A stretch of 64,000 nucleotides of DNA. Origin: Labilithrix sp. GTDB lineage: Bacteria; Myxococcota; Polyangia; Polyangiales; Polyangiaceae. The first letter of the stretch is position 1; the number at the start of each line of letters is the position of its first letter. Both the position numbers and the translations under genes were made by a program. Under the pieces are notes generated by a model. It made no database searches. It was given only the letters and a program-made list of their open reading frames with translations, and was not told the DNA's origin. This document shows positions 45,182 to 54,161 of the stretch, piece after piece. The stretch spans positions 23,108 through 87,107 of the forward strand of contig JAQBQL010000188.1 of assembly GCA_028287035.1 (NCBI GenBank). The letters are read 5' to 3'.

Positions 45182-47125
45182 TCACGTGTTCGACGCGGGC
45201 CCGGTGCCGCCGGCGCCCGAGGGCATCGGATTCGCCTCGCGCTCGAGGTAACGGAAGATCGTGCGAGGGTCGACGCCGAGATCGCGCGCGGTCTGGGTGC
45301 GGTTGCCGTTGTTCCGCTCGAGGACCTCCAGCACGTACTTGCGCTGGAACTCCTCCTTCGCCTTCTCGAGCGGGAGGATCGAGCTCTCGCCGGCCTGATC
45401 GAGCTCGAGGTCCTCGACGCCGAGGAGGCTCTTCTCGCAGAGGACGAGGGCCTTCTTGATGCGGTTTTCGAGCTGCCGGATGTTCCCCGGCCAGCTGTTC
45501 TTGCGGATCGCGCCGAGCGCCTGGGGCGTGAAGCCCTGGACCTGCGAGTGCAGCTCCTCGGCGTACTTCGTGAGGAGCGCCTTCGCGATGATGAGCACGT
45601 CGTCGCCGCGCTCGCGGAGCGGCGGGCAGAAGATGTTCACGACGTTGAGGCGGTAGTAGAGGTCCTCGCGGAAGCGATTGCCCTTGATCTCGTCCTCGAG
45701 GACGCGGTTCGTCGCGGCGACGATGCGGATGTCGACCTTCTCGGGCTTGCTGTCGCCGACGCGGAACACGACCCGCTCCTGCAGGGCGCGCAGCAGCTTC
45801 ACCTGCAGGTTCAGCGGGAGCTCGCCGATCTCGTCGAGGAAGAGCGTGCCCTTGTCGGCCGCCTGGAACTTTCCGGGCCGCGACGCGATCGCGCCGGTGA
45901 ACGCGCCCTTCACGTGGCCGAAGAGCTCGCTCTCGATGAGGTTCTCGGGGATGGCGCCGCAGTTGATGACGATGAACGGGCCGTTGGCGCGGTTCGACCG
46001 GCGATGCAGCTCGCGCGCGATGAGCTCCTTGCCGGTGCCCGTCTCGCCGGTGATGAGGACCGAGATGTCGGTCGTCGCGACCTTCTGCAGCTTGCGGAAG
46101 ACCTCCATCATCGACGGGCAGACGCCGATGATGTCGCCGAAGCGCTTGTCCTTCAGCTCGGCGGCGAGCTTCTCCTTGTCGGCGCGGAGGGCGCTGAGGA
46201 GCATCGCGTTCTGCAGGATGAGCGAGGCCTGACCGGCGAAGATGCTGAGGAGCTCGAGCTGGGATTTCTGGAAGAGGCCCTTCACGCGGTCGTTGCCGAC
46301 GTAGAGAGCGCCCGTGATCTGGCCCTGCGACACGAGGGGCGCGCACATGACCGAGGAGAGGCGGAGCGCGACGACGCTCTCGCTCGTACGCCACATGTCG
46401 TCCGACAGCGCGTCGGACACGATGAGCGGACGGCCCGAGGCGAGGACCTGACGGACGATGCTGTCCGAGATCGCGCCCGTCGTGTCGCTGATCGCCTCAC
46501 GGCTGACGTGACGCGACGCCCGGATGACGGGCTTGCCGCCCTGGCCCGAGGGGCTGCCGTCGGAGCCGTACGCGTCGTCGAGGAGGAGCACGAGGCCCTT
46601 CTCGGCGCCCGTGACGTCGATGACGGCGTCGAGCATCGCCTCGAGGAGCTCCTCGAGGTTCTTCATCGTCATCAGCTTCTCGCTGAACTCGTGGAGCTTG
46701 CGGACGCCGGCGAGACGCAGGTCGCCGGCGACCATGAGGCTCTCGCTCGCCTCGCCCGCCGCGGCGCTGGCGGCGGCGCCGCCGAGGCCGGGGCTCGACG
46801 CCGACGGAGGACGCGGCCGCGCATGGCCGTGGGGCTCGTCGAAGATGCTGAACTGCAGCTCGGCATCGCCCAGCGTGAGGCGGTCGCCGTGGACGAGCCG
46901 CGCGCGGCGCTTCTTCTTTCCGTTGATGAGGATCTCGCCCTGCTTGTCGACCTCCTCGAGGTTGAAGTCGCGGCCGTCGAACAGGATTTGCGCGTGCGTC
47001 TCGCTGATGCCGCCGGTCATGACCGCGACGTCGTTACCGAGGGCGCGCCCGACCGTCGACACGGGCTTGTAGAGCACGAACGTGCGAGGAGAGCCCTGCG
47101 GGGGGTACCACTTGAGGATCGGCAT
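45182..47125 (-). CDS. Sigma-54-dependent activator with FHA and GAF domains
   Basis: A 647-residue enhancer-binding protein of a type frequent in Myxococcota. An N-terminal FHA domain (residues of about 20-95: VGRALGNDVAVMTGGISETHAQI) is followed by a GAF domain (about 155-305) and the AAA+ domain, with Walker A GETGTGKE at 360-367 and sigma-54 contact loop GAFTGA at 407-412. A Fis-type helix-turn-helix ends the protein (NNGNRTQTARDLGVDPRTIFRYLE). There is no receiver domain, so input is phosphothreonine binding and a small ligand rather than a histidine kinase. Its position upstream of the TonB receptor suggests, but does not prove, local control. Confidence 0.95.
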   Translation of the reverse strand: MPILKWYPPQGSPRTFVLYKPVSTVGRALGNDVAVMTGGISETHAQILFDGRDFNLEEVDKQGEILINGKKKRRARLVHGDRLTLGDAELQFSIFDEPHGHARPRPPSASSPGLGGAAASAAAGEASESLMVAGDLRLAGVRKLHEFSEKLMTMKNLEELLEAMLDAVIDVTGAEKGLVLLLDDAYGSDGSPSGQGGKPVIRASRHVSREAISDTTGAISDSIVRQVLASGRPLIVSDALSDDMWRTSESVVALRLSSVMCAPLVSQGQITGALYVGNDRVKGLFQKSQLELLSIFAGQASLILQNAMLLSALRADKEKLAAELKDKRFGDIIGVCPSMMEVFRKLQKVATTDISVLITGETGTGKELIARELHRRSNRANGPFIVINCGAIPENLIESELFGHVKGAFTGAIASRPGKFQAADKGTLFLDEIGELPLNLQVKLLRALQERVVFRVGDSKPEKVDIRIVAATNRVLEDEIKGNRFREDLYYRLNVVNIFCPPLRERGDDVLIIAKALLTKYAEELHSQVQGFTPQALGAIRKNSWPGNIRQLENRIKKALVLCEKSLLGVEDLELDQAGESSILPLEKAKEEFQRKYVLEVLERNNGNRTQTARDLGVDPRTIFRYLEREANPMPSGAGGTGPASNT

Positions 47126-47245
47126 GAGGGGGTCGCGCGGAGGGACGCTTGCGCGTCGTCGCGACGCAGAGAATACCGCGACTCCCGCGAAATAGGCCCA
47201 CGATTCCCGGGCCCGGTTTACCGCTGCGCTTGCGGGGGCGCGGTG

Positions 47246-47251
47246 TAGAAT
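47246..47251 (+). promoter_or_regulatory. Putative -10 element TAGAAT
   Basis: TAGAAT ends 8 bases before ATG 47260 of the small lipoprotein gene; no good -35 is seen 16-18 bases upstream. Confidence 0.4.
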
Positions 47252-47259
47252 GAGCGGCG

Positions 47260-47538
47260 ATGAGAACGCTCTCGCTTGCCGCTTGCCTCGTTTTCACGGG
47301 CGCTTCTTTCGTAATCGCGTGCGGGGGCGGGGACAAGCCGCCGCTCACGCCCGACACGACCGAGCCGAGCGTCGACGGAACGGACGGCGGCGCGGCCGCG
47401 ACCTCGAGCGCGCCGGCGTCGGCGACCTCGAGCGCGCCGGCTTCGGCGACCCCGCACGCGCCCGCCTCGTCGACTCCGCACGCCGCGTCGCCCGGCAGCA
47501 GCACGGGCACGTCGGGCAGCGCCGGCAGCGGGCGCTGA
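47260..47538 (+). CDS. Small Ser/Ala-rich lipoprotein
   Basis: A 92-residue lipoprotein with signal ending FVIAC (Cys21). After GGGDKPPLTPDTTEPS the chain is low complexity: SSAPASAT is repeated twice with variants (PHAPASSTPHAASPGS) and the end is Gly/Ser/Thr-rich. It is likely a short flexible surface or periplasmic lipoprotein. It converges on the next gene with a 3-base gap. Coding is supported by the signal and in-frame repeats, but function is unknown. Confidence 0.7.
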   Translation: MRTLSLAACLVFTGASFVIACGGGDKPPLTPDTTEPSVDGTDGGAAATSSAPASATSSAPASATPHAPASSTPHAASPGSSTGTSGSAGSGR

Positions 47539-47541
47539 CCG

Positions 47542-48768
47542 TCAGAACTCGCCGGAGCCGGAGAGCATCGCCCCGCCCAGATTCAGCTGGGTGAAGCCGA
47601 GCTTGGGATCGAGGCGCGGCGGCGGGGTGATGCCGACGTCGACCGGCGGCTTCCACGCCCGTGCATGGGCCGGGTCGGCCGCGTCCTTCATGTCCCACGT
47701 GAGTGCGGCCGCGATGCCCGCGCCGGCGAGACCGCCGAGCGAGGGGCCGATGAAGCCGTGCTTCGCGTCGGCATCCGAGAACAGGTAGAACGGGAAGACG
47801 ATGCAGCCGGCGAGCGTGCCGAGCCCGTAGCCCGCCCACGTGTACTTCTGCGATTCCCACGAGGGCGTGTGGAACAGGCTGAGCGCGCCGGCGCCGACGA
47901 TCCCCGCGTTGTAGCCGATGAGACCGGCGACGCTCGCGCCGTCCTTCCAGTCCTTGCCGCTGACGGCGATGCCGAGCAGCGCGCCGCTGACCGAGCCCCA
48001 CGCCGAGCCGCTGAGGATGAACCCCATGCTGCGCGGGTCGGGACGGACCCACTCGCCGAAGGCCCAGCCGCCGACGCCGCCGCCCGTCGCCATGATCCAG
48101 GTCACGGTGGTCTGCGTGGAGAAGGCCCAGTCCTTGTTCTTCTCGCGCGTGTACTGCCACTGCACGCCGCCGATCGCGATGCCCTCGACGGCGCCGAGCA
48201 CGAGGCCGGTCGCGATCGAGGAGGGCACGCCGCGATGGAGCGGACCGCCGCGGTCGTCCCAGAAGAAGACGCCGATGGGCATCGCGGCGCCGAGCGCGAT
48301 CGGCAGGATGACCGCGGGCCCCGGGTCGCTCACCTTGAAGAGCGAGTCGAGCCAGATGCCGGTGCCGACGCCGTAGAGGCCGCTCGTGATGTAGAGGCCG
48401 GGCATCTCGCCCGGGTCGCGCTTGTCGGTGGCGGCGGGCCGCGGCAGCATCGGCTGGTAGCCGGGCGCGGGCGCGTAGCCAGGCGGCGGTCCGTAACCCG
48501 GTGCGGGCCCGTAACCCGGCGGGTACCCCTGCGGCTGCTGGGGATACGGCTGCTGCGGGTAAGGTTGCTGGGGATACGGCTGCTGGGGGTACGGCTGCTG
48601 CTGCGGGTACGGCTGCGGCTGAGGCGGGTACTGCTGCGGCGGGTACTGCGGCGGGTACTGCTGCGGCGGGGCCTGCGCCTCCGCGAGCGAAGGCGCGACG
48701 AGCGCCGACCCGGCGAGCGTGGTGGTGACGACCAGACGACGAAGCGAAGACGAAAAGACGGAGGGCAA
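47542..48768 (-). CDS. Exported protein with Pro/Gln/Tyr repeat and membrane-associated C-terminal region
   Basis: A 408-residue protein. TTG 48768 is chosen because AAGGAG lies 7 bases upstream and the product then begins with a compact signal peptide (PSVFSSSLRRLVVTTTLAG, cleavage near AEA-QA). An ATG at 48798 overlapping the gpsA stop is the alternative and adds 10 residues. Residues of about 37-110 are PYPQQ/YPPQ repeats followed by GYGPPPGYAPAPGY. From about 125 the protein has many Gly/Ala-rich hydrophobic helices (for example GLVLGAVEGIAIGG, GTLAGCIVFPFYLF), an unusual pattern for an outer-membrane protein. Function is unknown. It is co-directional with and just after gpsA. Confidence 0.75.
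   Translation of the reverse strand: MPSVFSSSLRRLVVTTTLAGSALVAPSLAEAQAPPQQYPPQYPPQQYPPQPQPYPQQQPYPQQPYPQQPYPQQPYPQQPQGYPPGYGPAPGYGPPPGYAPAPGYQPMLPRPAATDKRDPGEMPGLYITSGLYGVGTGIWLDSLFKVSDPGPAVILPIALGAAMPIGVFFWDDRGGPLHRGVPSSIATGLVLGAVEGIAIGGVQWQYTREKNKDWAFSTQTTVTWIMATGGGVGGWAFGEWVRPDPRSMGFILSGSAWGSVSGALLGIAVSGKDWKDGASVAGLIGYNAGIVGAGALSLFHTPSWESQKYTWAGYGLGTLAGCIVFPFYLFSDADAKHGFIGPSLGGLAGAGIAAALTWDMKDAADPAHARAWKPPVDVGITPPPRLDPKLGFTQLNLGGAMLSGSGEF
48518..48664 (-). repeat. In-frame tandem PYPQQ-coding repeat
   Basis: A degenerate 15-base unit (core TACGGCTGCTGGGGG on the plus strand) is repeated about six times and then passes into shorter GGCGGGTACTG units. It encodes the proline/glutamine/tyrosine stretch of the exported protein at 47542-48768 and could vary by slippage. 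Confidence 0.7.
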
Positions 48769-48797
48769 GCGATGCTCCTTCGACCTCGAGCGTAGCA

Positions 48798-49853
48798 TCA
48801 GCTCGCGGCGGTTTTGATCGCGCTCATGCTGCCGAATTCGGACGTGAGCTCGCGCCCCATCAGATCCTCGACCGCCCGCAGCACGGGCTTGTCCTCGTAG
48901 AGGACCTTGTAGACCTCGGAGATGATGGGGAGCTCGATCCCGAGCCGCTTCGACAGATCGTAGGCGCTCTTCGTGGTCTTCACGCCCTCCGCCACGTGCC
49001 CCAGGTTCTCGACGATCTCGGCGAGCTTCCGGCCCTTCCCGAGCTCGAGACCGACCGTCCGGTTGCGCGACAGGTCGCCGGTGCAGGTGAGCACGAGGTC
49101 GCCCATGCCGGCGAGGCCGGCCAGCGTGATGGCCTCGCCGCCGCGCACGAGCGAGAGCTTCACCATCTCGGAGAGGCCGCGCGTGATTAGCATGGCGCGC
49201 GTGTTGTGGCCGAAGCCGAGGCCGTCCGCCGCGCCGGCGGCGATCGCGATGACGTTCTTGATCGCGCCGCCGCACTCGACGCCGGGGATGTCCTTGCTCG
49301 CATACGTACGCATGTAGGATGCATGGAAGCGGTTCATCACGTGCTCGCGGATGCGGTCGTCGGCGGACGCGATGACGACGCCCGTGGGCAGGCCGGCCGC
49401 GAGCTCCTTCGCGAACGAAGGGCCGCTCAGGAAGGAGAAGTGCCGGTGCGTCTTGCCGGGCAGCTCGGCGGCGAGGATCTCGTCGATGAACGTGAGCGAG
49501 CCGTTCTCGATGCCCTTCGTCGCGCTTACGATCGGCACGTCGGTCGGCACCTTGCGCGCGACGAGGCGTGCGACCTCGCGCGTGGCATGGCTCGGCGCGA
49601 CGAACACCACCATCGTGGCGTTGTCGAGGACCTCCTCGGGGTCGACGCATGCGGTCAGCGTGTGCGGCAGCTGCGCGCTCGGCAGGTACTTGCCGTTGAC
49701 GTGCTCCCGGTTGATCTGGTCGACGAGATCGGGGCGCCGGCAGTACATGGACACGGGGTCGCCCTTGTCGGCGAGCACCTTCGCCAGCGCGGTGCCCCAC
49801 GCTCCTGCGCCAAGCACCGCCACCTTGTTGCCCGAGACCTGCGCGCTGCTCAT
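48798..49853 (-). CDS. gpsA: NAD(P)-dependent glycerol-3-phosphate dehydrogenase
   Basis: A 351-residue cytosolic enzyme making glycerol-3-phosphate for phospholipids. The Rossmann loop VAVLGAGAWGTALAKVLA is followed by family stretches FVAPSHATREVA, ATKGIE, LSGPSFAKELAAGLPT, and GGAIKNVIAIAAGAADGLGFGHNTRA with the catalytic Lys. LAGMGDLVLTCTGDLSRNRTVG is also diagnostic. ATG 49853 is chosen because the open frame upstream overlaps a divergent gene and carries no similarity. TATCGT ends 7 bases before this ATG. Confidence 0.97.
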   Translation of the reverse strand: MSSAQVSGNKVAVLGAGAWGTALAKVLADKGDPVSMYCRRPDLVDQINREHVNGKYLPSAQLPHTLTACVDPEEVLDNATMVVFVAPSHATREVARLVARKVPTDVPIVSATKGIENGSLTFIDEILAAELPGKTHRHFSFLSGPSFAKELAAGLPTGVVIASADDRIREHVMNRFHASYMRTYASKDIPGVECGGAIKNVIAIAAGAADGLGFGHNTRAMLITRGLSEMVKLSLVRGGEAITLAGLAGMGDLVLTCTGDLSRNRTVGLELGKGRKLAEIVENLGHVAEGVKTTKSAYDLSKRLGIELPIISEVYKVLYEDKPVLRAVEDLMGRELTSEFGSMSAIKTAAS

Positions 49854-49860
49854 GAGCGCC

Positions 49861-49866
49861 ACGATA
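49861..49866 (-). promoter_or_regulatory. Putative -10 element TATCGT for gpsA
   Basis: The minus-strand hexamer TATCGT ends 7 bases before gpsA ATG 49853. It is back to back with TAGCCT at 49893-49898 on the plus strand. Confidence 0.45.
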
Positions 49867-49892
49867 CCAGAGCCGCGAGGGGCTCGATGGTG

Positions 49893-49898
49893 TAGCCT
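49893..49898 (+). promoter_or_regulatory. Putative -10 element TAGCCT
   Basis: TAGCCT ends 9 bases before an in-frame TTG (49908) and 18 before ATG 49917 of the lipoprotein gene. Confidence 0.4.
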
Positions 49899-49916
49899 CG
49901 GCGAGCCTTGGGCCCG

Positions 49917-51056
49917 ATGCATCGGTCTCTCTCCACCGCCACGGGGTCTTCGCGGGCGCGAGCGGCGCGGGTGACGCAGCGCGGCTTCGCTCTCGGGGCG
50001 CGTCGGCTCCTGCGTCACGCGGCCATCGCGGCCGTCGTCGGCGCGGCCTGCGCGGCCGGCGTCGCGGGCTGCAAGCCGCCGTACTGCACCTTCCGCGGCA
50101 CGCTGAACGAGCCGTCGAGCCTGTCGATGCGAAAGTCGCTGCTGCGGAAGGGCATGGGCGACTTCTGCACGCAGATGCTCTCCCGCAACGCGCCGCTGCG
50201 CCTCTCGCCGGAGTCGCCGGTCATCGGCCGGTTCTACCCGCAGCAGTGCGCCTCGCCCGAGAGCGACGGCGACCTGAACGTGAGCTTCGCCGGCTTCGGC
50301 TACGCGTACACGAACCTGTCGAAGAAGGTGACGTTCAACGCCTCGGCGGCCGCTCTCTACCGGTACGACTTCATGGTCACCGAGGGCGAGCGTTGCGACC
50401 TCTACGCCTACTTCCGGCCGTCGCGCGTCGACCAGCAGAGCTTCACGATGCACCGCATCGAGAGCGGCGCGGCGAGCTTCCTGAACCAGCTCACGTCGGT
50501 GGCCGATGGGTTCGGCAAGCAGCTCGTCGGCAAGAAGCTCGGCGAGGGCTTCACGGTCATCCACTACACCGAGAACAACGTCGACGAGTTCGGCCTCGGC
50601 ATCATCGCCCTCGGCAAGAAGCCGTTCCACCCGTACCAGGTGCACGGGACCGACCGCATCACGTACGAGAACGAGCGCACCGAGGTCCACCAGAACCAGC
50701 GCGACTTCGTGGGTCCCATCAAGGTCGAGGACAGCGGCCGCTCGATCTTCGTGACCGCGCAGCTCGACGGCGCGCCCGCCATCGACGTGATGGTGATGCG
50801 CAAGGCCGAGGGCGACGCCTCGCTCCAGCTCTATTACGAGTACCCGGCGAGCGGACCGCTGGCCGGGCCCCCCATCGCCGGCGACGTCCTCCAGCAGGGC
50901 CTCGAAGTGATGCGCGCGGTACCGGTTCCCCCCGGGATGTACTACGTGGTGTTCGACAACACCTCGACGGCCGGGCAGGTCGCCCCGCCCGGCAACGCCC
51001 TCGACGACCGCGCCGCGGTGGTCAACTACCTCATCCAGATCGGCGACTCGCAATGA
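49917..51056 (+). CDS. Large exported lipoprotein, function unknown
   Basis: A 379-residue protein with a long basic N-region, hydrophobic segment and lipobox GVAGC (Cys near residue 52). ATG 49917 is chosen; TTG 49908 in frame is an alternative. The mature part shows many beta-strand stretches (DLNVSFAGFGYAYTNLSKKVTF, FMVTEGERCDLYAYFRPS) and ends in a domain with MYYVVFDNTSTAGQVAPPG. No family is recognised. It overlaps lepB by 4 bases (ATGA) and so is co-translated with the signal peptidase, which suggests a link to protein export or processing. Confidence 0.75.
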   Translation: MHRSLSTATGSSRARAARVTQRGFALGARRLLRHAAIAAVVGAACAAGVAGCKPPYCTFRGTLNEPSSLSMRKSLLRKGMGDFCTQMLSRNAPLRLSPESPVIGRFYPQQCASPESDGDLNVSFAGFGYAYTNLSKKVTFNASAAALYRYDFMVTEGERCDLYAYFRPSRVDQQSFTMHRIESGAASFLNQLTSVADGFGKQLVGKKLGEGFTVIHYTENNVDEFGLGIIALGKKPFHPYQVHGTDRITYENERTEVHQNQRDFVGPIKVEDSGRSIFVTAQLDGAPAIDVMVMRKAEGDASLQLYYEYPASGPLAGPPIAGDVLQQGLEVMRAVPVPPGMYYVVFDNTSTAGQVAPPGNALDDRAAVVNYLIQIGDSQ

Positions 51057-52522
51057 CCTCCAAGAACGACGACCACGAGGTCGACGCCCCCGTGGAGGCA
51101 GACGAGGACGTCGCGGCTGCCAGGCCGAGCGCCGTCGCGCGTCCCGCGAGCGTCCGGCCGGGCAAGCCCTCGGACGCCGGCCCTGCGCCGAAGAAGGTGC
51201 TCCGCACCGTGTACTGGGCGGCGTGGTTCGTCATCGTTCCGTTCGCGCTCGCGTGCGTGCTCGTGTGGGCGCTCACGCCGCCGAGCGGCATCGACCACGG
51301 CGGCGCGCTCGGCTGGATCGAGAGCTGGGTGCGCGAGCAACCGGTCCCGGTCGGCATCGTCACGTTCACCCTGCTGGTCACCGCCATGTGGGCGGCGCGC
51401 CATCACCTGCCGCTCGCGTACCACGCGCATCCGCCGCTCCGCGCCGACCTCCCGAAGGGGATGCGCGGCCCGTTCGAGCGCGCCCGCACGCTGCTCGAGG
51501 AGGCCGAGTCGATCCTCGAGCGGAACCAGGCGTCGATCACGCGCGAGCTCTCGGCCAAGGAACGCGACAAGCTCCGCTCCGACCTCGTGGCGCTCGAGGA
51601 GTCGATGGAGCGCGTGCCCTTCGACGAGGAGGCCTTCATCGACGCTCTCGTGCGCACCGACGGCGAGGTCGACGTGCGCCTCGGCCGCTGGCGCAAGAGC
51701 GAGGTGCGCGAGTACGCCGAGTCGATCCTCGTCGCGATCGCGGTCGCCATGGCGCTCCGCGCGTTCGTCGTCGAGGCGTTCAAGATCCCGAGCGGCTCGA
51801 TGATCCCGACCCTGCAGGTGGGCGATCACATCTTCGTGAACAAGTTCACCTACGGGCCGGCGATCCCGTGGACGCACCAGCGGCTCTGGTCGCGGATGCC
51901 GCCCGATCGCGGCGACGTGATGGTGTTCGCCTATCCCGAGCACCCCGAGCAGGACTTCATCAAGCGGGTCATCGCGCAGCCTGGTGACAAGCTCGAGGCC
52001 CGCGGCGGTCACCCGATCATCAACGGCTGGGAAGTGCCGAGCTGCTACGCCGGCATCTACGCGTACACCGAGGTCCAGGAGGGTCGCCAGGAGGTGAGCC
52101 ACCACGAGGGCGAGCTCTTCGTGGAGTTCCTCGAGGACGAGGCGTACCTCACGCTGTACGACCGCAACACCGTCCCCACCGACTACCAGGGGCCCTTCTA
52201 CGTGAAGCCCAACGAGGTCTACGTGATGGGCGACAACCGCAACAACAGCCACGACTCGCGCGTGTGGTGGGGGATGCAGGGCGGGGGCGTGCCGTTCGAG
52301 AACATCAAGGGCCGCGCGCTCTTCGTGTGGCTCAGCGTGGCGGACACGATGGACTGGTCGCGCATCTTCGCGCCCGTCATGGGTCGTCCGCCCGGCAAGG
52401 GCCCGTTCGGGGCGCTGCCCGCCACGATGAAGAGCGTCGAGGCCGGCATCGACAAGTGCCTGCGGGCGCGACCGCCGCTCGACCGCACCCATCCGCCGCC
52501 GGGCGGGCAGGTCGTCAAGTGA
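51053..52522 (+). CDS. lepB: Signal peptidase I with long N-terminal extension
   Basis: A 489-residue membrane protease that removes signal peptides. The catalytic Ser249 is in PSGSMIPTLQVGDHIFVNKF and the general-base Lys304 is in DFIKRVIAQPGD. The family box VMGDNRNNSHDSRVWW is intact. Before the catalytic domain is a 225-residue extension with an acidic/basic tail, two hydrophobic helices (about 48-69 and 97-112) and a coiled-coil-like segment (about 135-190). E. coli LepB is about 324 residues, so the extension is large. It overlaps lipoprotein genes on both sides by 4 bases. Confidence 0.92.
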   Translation: MTSKNDDHEVDAPVEADEDVAAARPSAVARPASVRPGKPSDAGPAPKKVLRTVYWAAWFVIVPFALACVLVWALTPPSGIDHGGALGWIESWVREQPVPVGIVTFTLLVTAMWAARHHLPLAYHAHPPLRADLPKGMRGPFERARTLLEEAESILERNQASITRELSAKERDKLRSDLVALEESMERVPFDEEAFIDALVRTDGEVDVRLGRWRKSEVREYAESILVAIAVAMALRAFVVEAFKIPSGSMIPTLQVGDHIFVNKFTYGPAIPWTHQRLWSRMPPDRGDVMVFAYPEHPEQDFIKRVIAQPGDKLEARGGHPIINGWEVPSCYAGIYAYTEVQEGRQEVSHHEGELFVEFLEDEAYLTLYDRNTVPTDYQGPFYVKPNEVYVMGDNRNNSHDSRVWWGMQGGGVPFENIKGRALFVWLSVADTMDWSRIFAPVMGRPPGKGPFGALPATMKSVEAGIDKCLRARPPLDRTHPPPGGQVVK

Positions 52523-52740
52523 AGCGGCTCCTCGCCGCGTGCGTGGCGCTCGCGGCGCTCGCCGGGTGCAACACCCTGCAGGGCGCAGCGAAGAACGACC
52601 CGATGAAGTGCGAGCGCGATGCGAAGTGCGACAAGAAGCGGACGCGCACCGCCGACTGCTCGACCCAGTGCGTCGACGATCCGGCCTGCATGGATCGGTG
52701 TGGCCAGATCCAGCAGCAGAACGGCGGCCTCGGGCACTGA
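52519..52740 (+). CDS. Small Cys-rich lipoprotein
   Basis: A 73-residue lipoprotein with GTG start overlapping the lepB stop (GTGA). The signal is ALAALAGC (Cys17). The mature part holds seven further Cys: CERDAKCDKKRTRTADCSTQCVDDPACMDRC, a spacing that could form three disulfides and one free thiol. It has no recognised family. The tight overlap with lepB suggests the same transcription and translation unit. Confidence 0.75.
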   Translation: MKRLLAACVALAALAGCNTLQGAAKNDPMKCERDAKCDKKRTRTADCSTQCVDDPACMDRCGQIQQQNGGLGH

Positions 52741-52764
52741 GTCCCGAGGCAGGCGCCGGCGCGC

Positions 52765-54150
52765 TCAGAACTTCAGGCGGAAGTGGATGGCCTTCGGCCG
52801 CGTGAGCGCGTCGAAGCCGAGCGTGCTCAGCGTGACGCCGCGTCCCGACTCCTTAACGCCCGTCCAGGGCAGCGCCGGATCGAGCGCGTCGCAACGGTTC
52901 ATGTAGACGGTGCCGAACTCGAGCGCCCGGGCGAGCTTCGCGGCGCGCTCGCGATCGGCGGTCCACACGCTGGCGGTGAGACCGAGCTCGGAGTCGTTCA
53001 TGCGGGCGAGAGCCTCCTCGTCCGAGTCCACGGGCGAGACCGCGAGGATCGGTCCGAACGCCTCCTTCTGCATGAGGGCGCTGCCCTGCGGGACGTCCCG
53101 GACGAGCGTCGCCTGGAAGAAGCGACCCTTGCCGCCGACGTCGGTGGCCTCTCCGCCGACGAGCACCCTGGCGCCCTTGGCCGTCGCGTCGGCGACCATC
53201 GCGAGGAGCTCCTTCGGGTGCCACGGCTGCGCGATGCACCCGAGTGACGTCTTGTCGTCGAGCGGGTCGCCGAGCACGTAGCTGCGCACGAGCGGCTCGG
53301 CGGCCTCGAGGAACGCCTCGTACCGCGAGCGGTGCACGTACACGCGCTCGACGGCGCAGCAGCTCTGTCCGGCGTTGAAGATCGCGCCGTCGACCACGTT
53401 CTCGACGGTGTTCGGGAGATCGGCATCCTCGGCGACGTAGGCGGGATCGTTGCCGCCCAGCTCGAGGCCGACGTGGACGAATCGGTCGCGCGCCGCCGCC
53501 TGGATCCGGTGACCGCCGTGCACGGAGCCCGTGAAGAGGACGCTGTCGATGCGCGGATCGGCCACCATCTTCTCGGTCGTCTCGTAGTCGACGAAGAGCG
53601 CCTGCACTGCGTGGGGCGGACCGTTCGCGGCCGCGAACGCCTTCTCGAAGTGCCACGCGCACAGCGGCGTGCGCGGCGAGTGCTTGAGGACGACCGCGTT
53701 GCCGGCGAGCACCGCGGGGACGACCGCGTTGACCGCGGTGAGCAGCGGGTAGTTCCAGGCGGGAAGGTCGAGCACGACGCCGAGCGGCTCCTTCACGATG
53801 CGCCGCTCGAACCCGTCCTTCGCGGGAAGCTCGAGGTCGGCGAGCGACTCTTTGGCGATCTCGGACATGTGGCGCCAGCGCCCGGCCATGCCCTTCACCT
53901 CGCCGCGCGCCTGCCCGAGGGGCTTGCCCATCTGGCGGGTGATGTCCTGCGCGATCTCCTCGGCGCGCGACTCGAAGGCCGCGAGGGCGCGGTCACAGAG
54001 CGCGACGCGCTCCTCGACCGACATGCGCCGCAGGGCCCGTGCCGCCTCGCGGGCGCGGGTGAGCGTTGCGTCGATGGCTGCCGCGTCTGCGACCTCGACG
54101 GTGGTGGAGGCTTCGCCGGTGAAGGGATTGTCGACGGTGTGGGTCGCCAT
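52765..54150 (-). CDS. Aldehyde dehydrogenase (succinate-semialdehyde type)
   Basis: A 461-residue NAD(P)-dependent aldehyde dehydrogenase. Cofactor and active-site stretches are conserved: AWNYPLLTAVNAVVPAVLAGNAVVLKHSPRTP (Asn, Lys), VLFTGSVHGG, VGLELGGNDPAYV (general-base Glu) and IFNAGQSCCAVERVYVH (catalytic Cys with a second Cys beside it). EAFGPILAVSPVDSDEEAL and WTGVKESGRG end the family pattern. The motifs are closest to GabD/Sad-like enzymes that oxidise short semialdehydes. It lies 39 bases after the lipoprotein gene on the same strand; TATGCT ends 11 bases before the start. Confidence 0.93.
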   Translation of the reverse strand: MATHTVDNPFTGEASTTVEVADAAAIDATLTRAREAARALRRMSVEERVALCDRALAAFESRAEEIAQDITRQMGKPLGQARGEVKGMAGRWRHMSEIAKESLADLELPAKDGFERRIVKEPLGVVLDLPAWNYPLLTAVNAVVPAVLAGNAVVLKHSPRTPLCAWHFEKAFAAANGPPHAVQALFVDYETTEKMVADPRIDSVLFTGSVHGGHRIQAAARDRFVHVGLELGGNDPAYVAEDADLPNTVENVVDGAIFNAGQSCCAVERVYVHRSRYEAFLEAAEPLVRSYVLGDPLDDKTSLGCIAQPWHPKELLAMVADATAKGARVLVGGEATDVGGKGRFFQATLVRDVPQGSALMQKEAFGPILAVSPVDSDEEALARMNDSELGLTASVWTADRERAAKLARALEFGTVYMNRCDALDPALPWTGVKESGRGVTLSTLGFDALTRPKAIHFRLKF

Positions 54151-54161
54151 GTCGTCGCGCG

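Noticed and set aside
45182..47125. Possible PilR partner for the PilS-like kinase
   Set aside because: It has FHA and GAF domains instead of a receiver domain and lies 20 kb away.
48518..48664. Regular repeats that could suggest a CRISPR array
   Set aside because: They have no spacers and encode an in-frame PYPQQ stretch of an exported protein.
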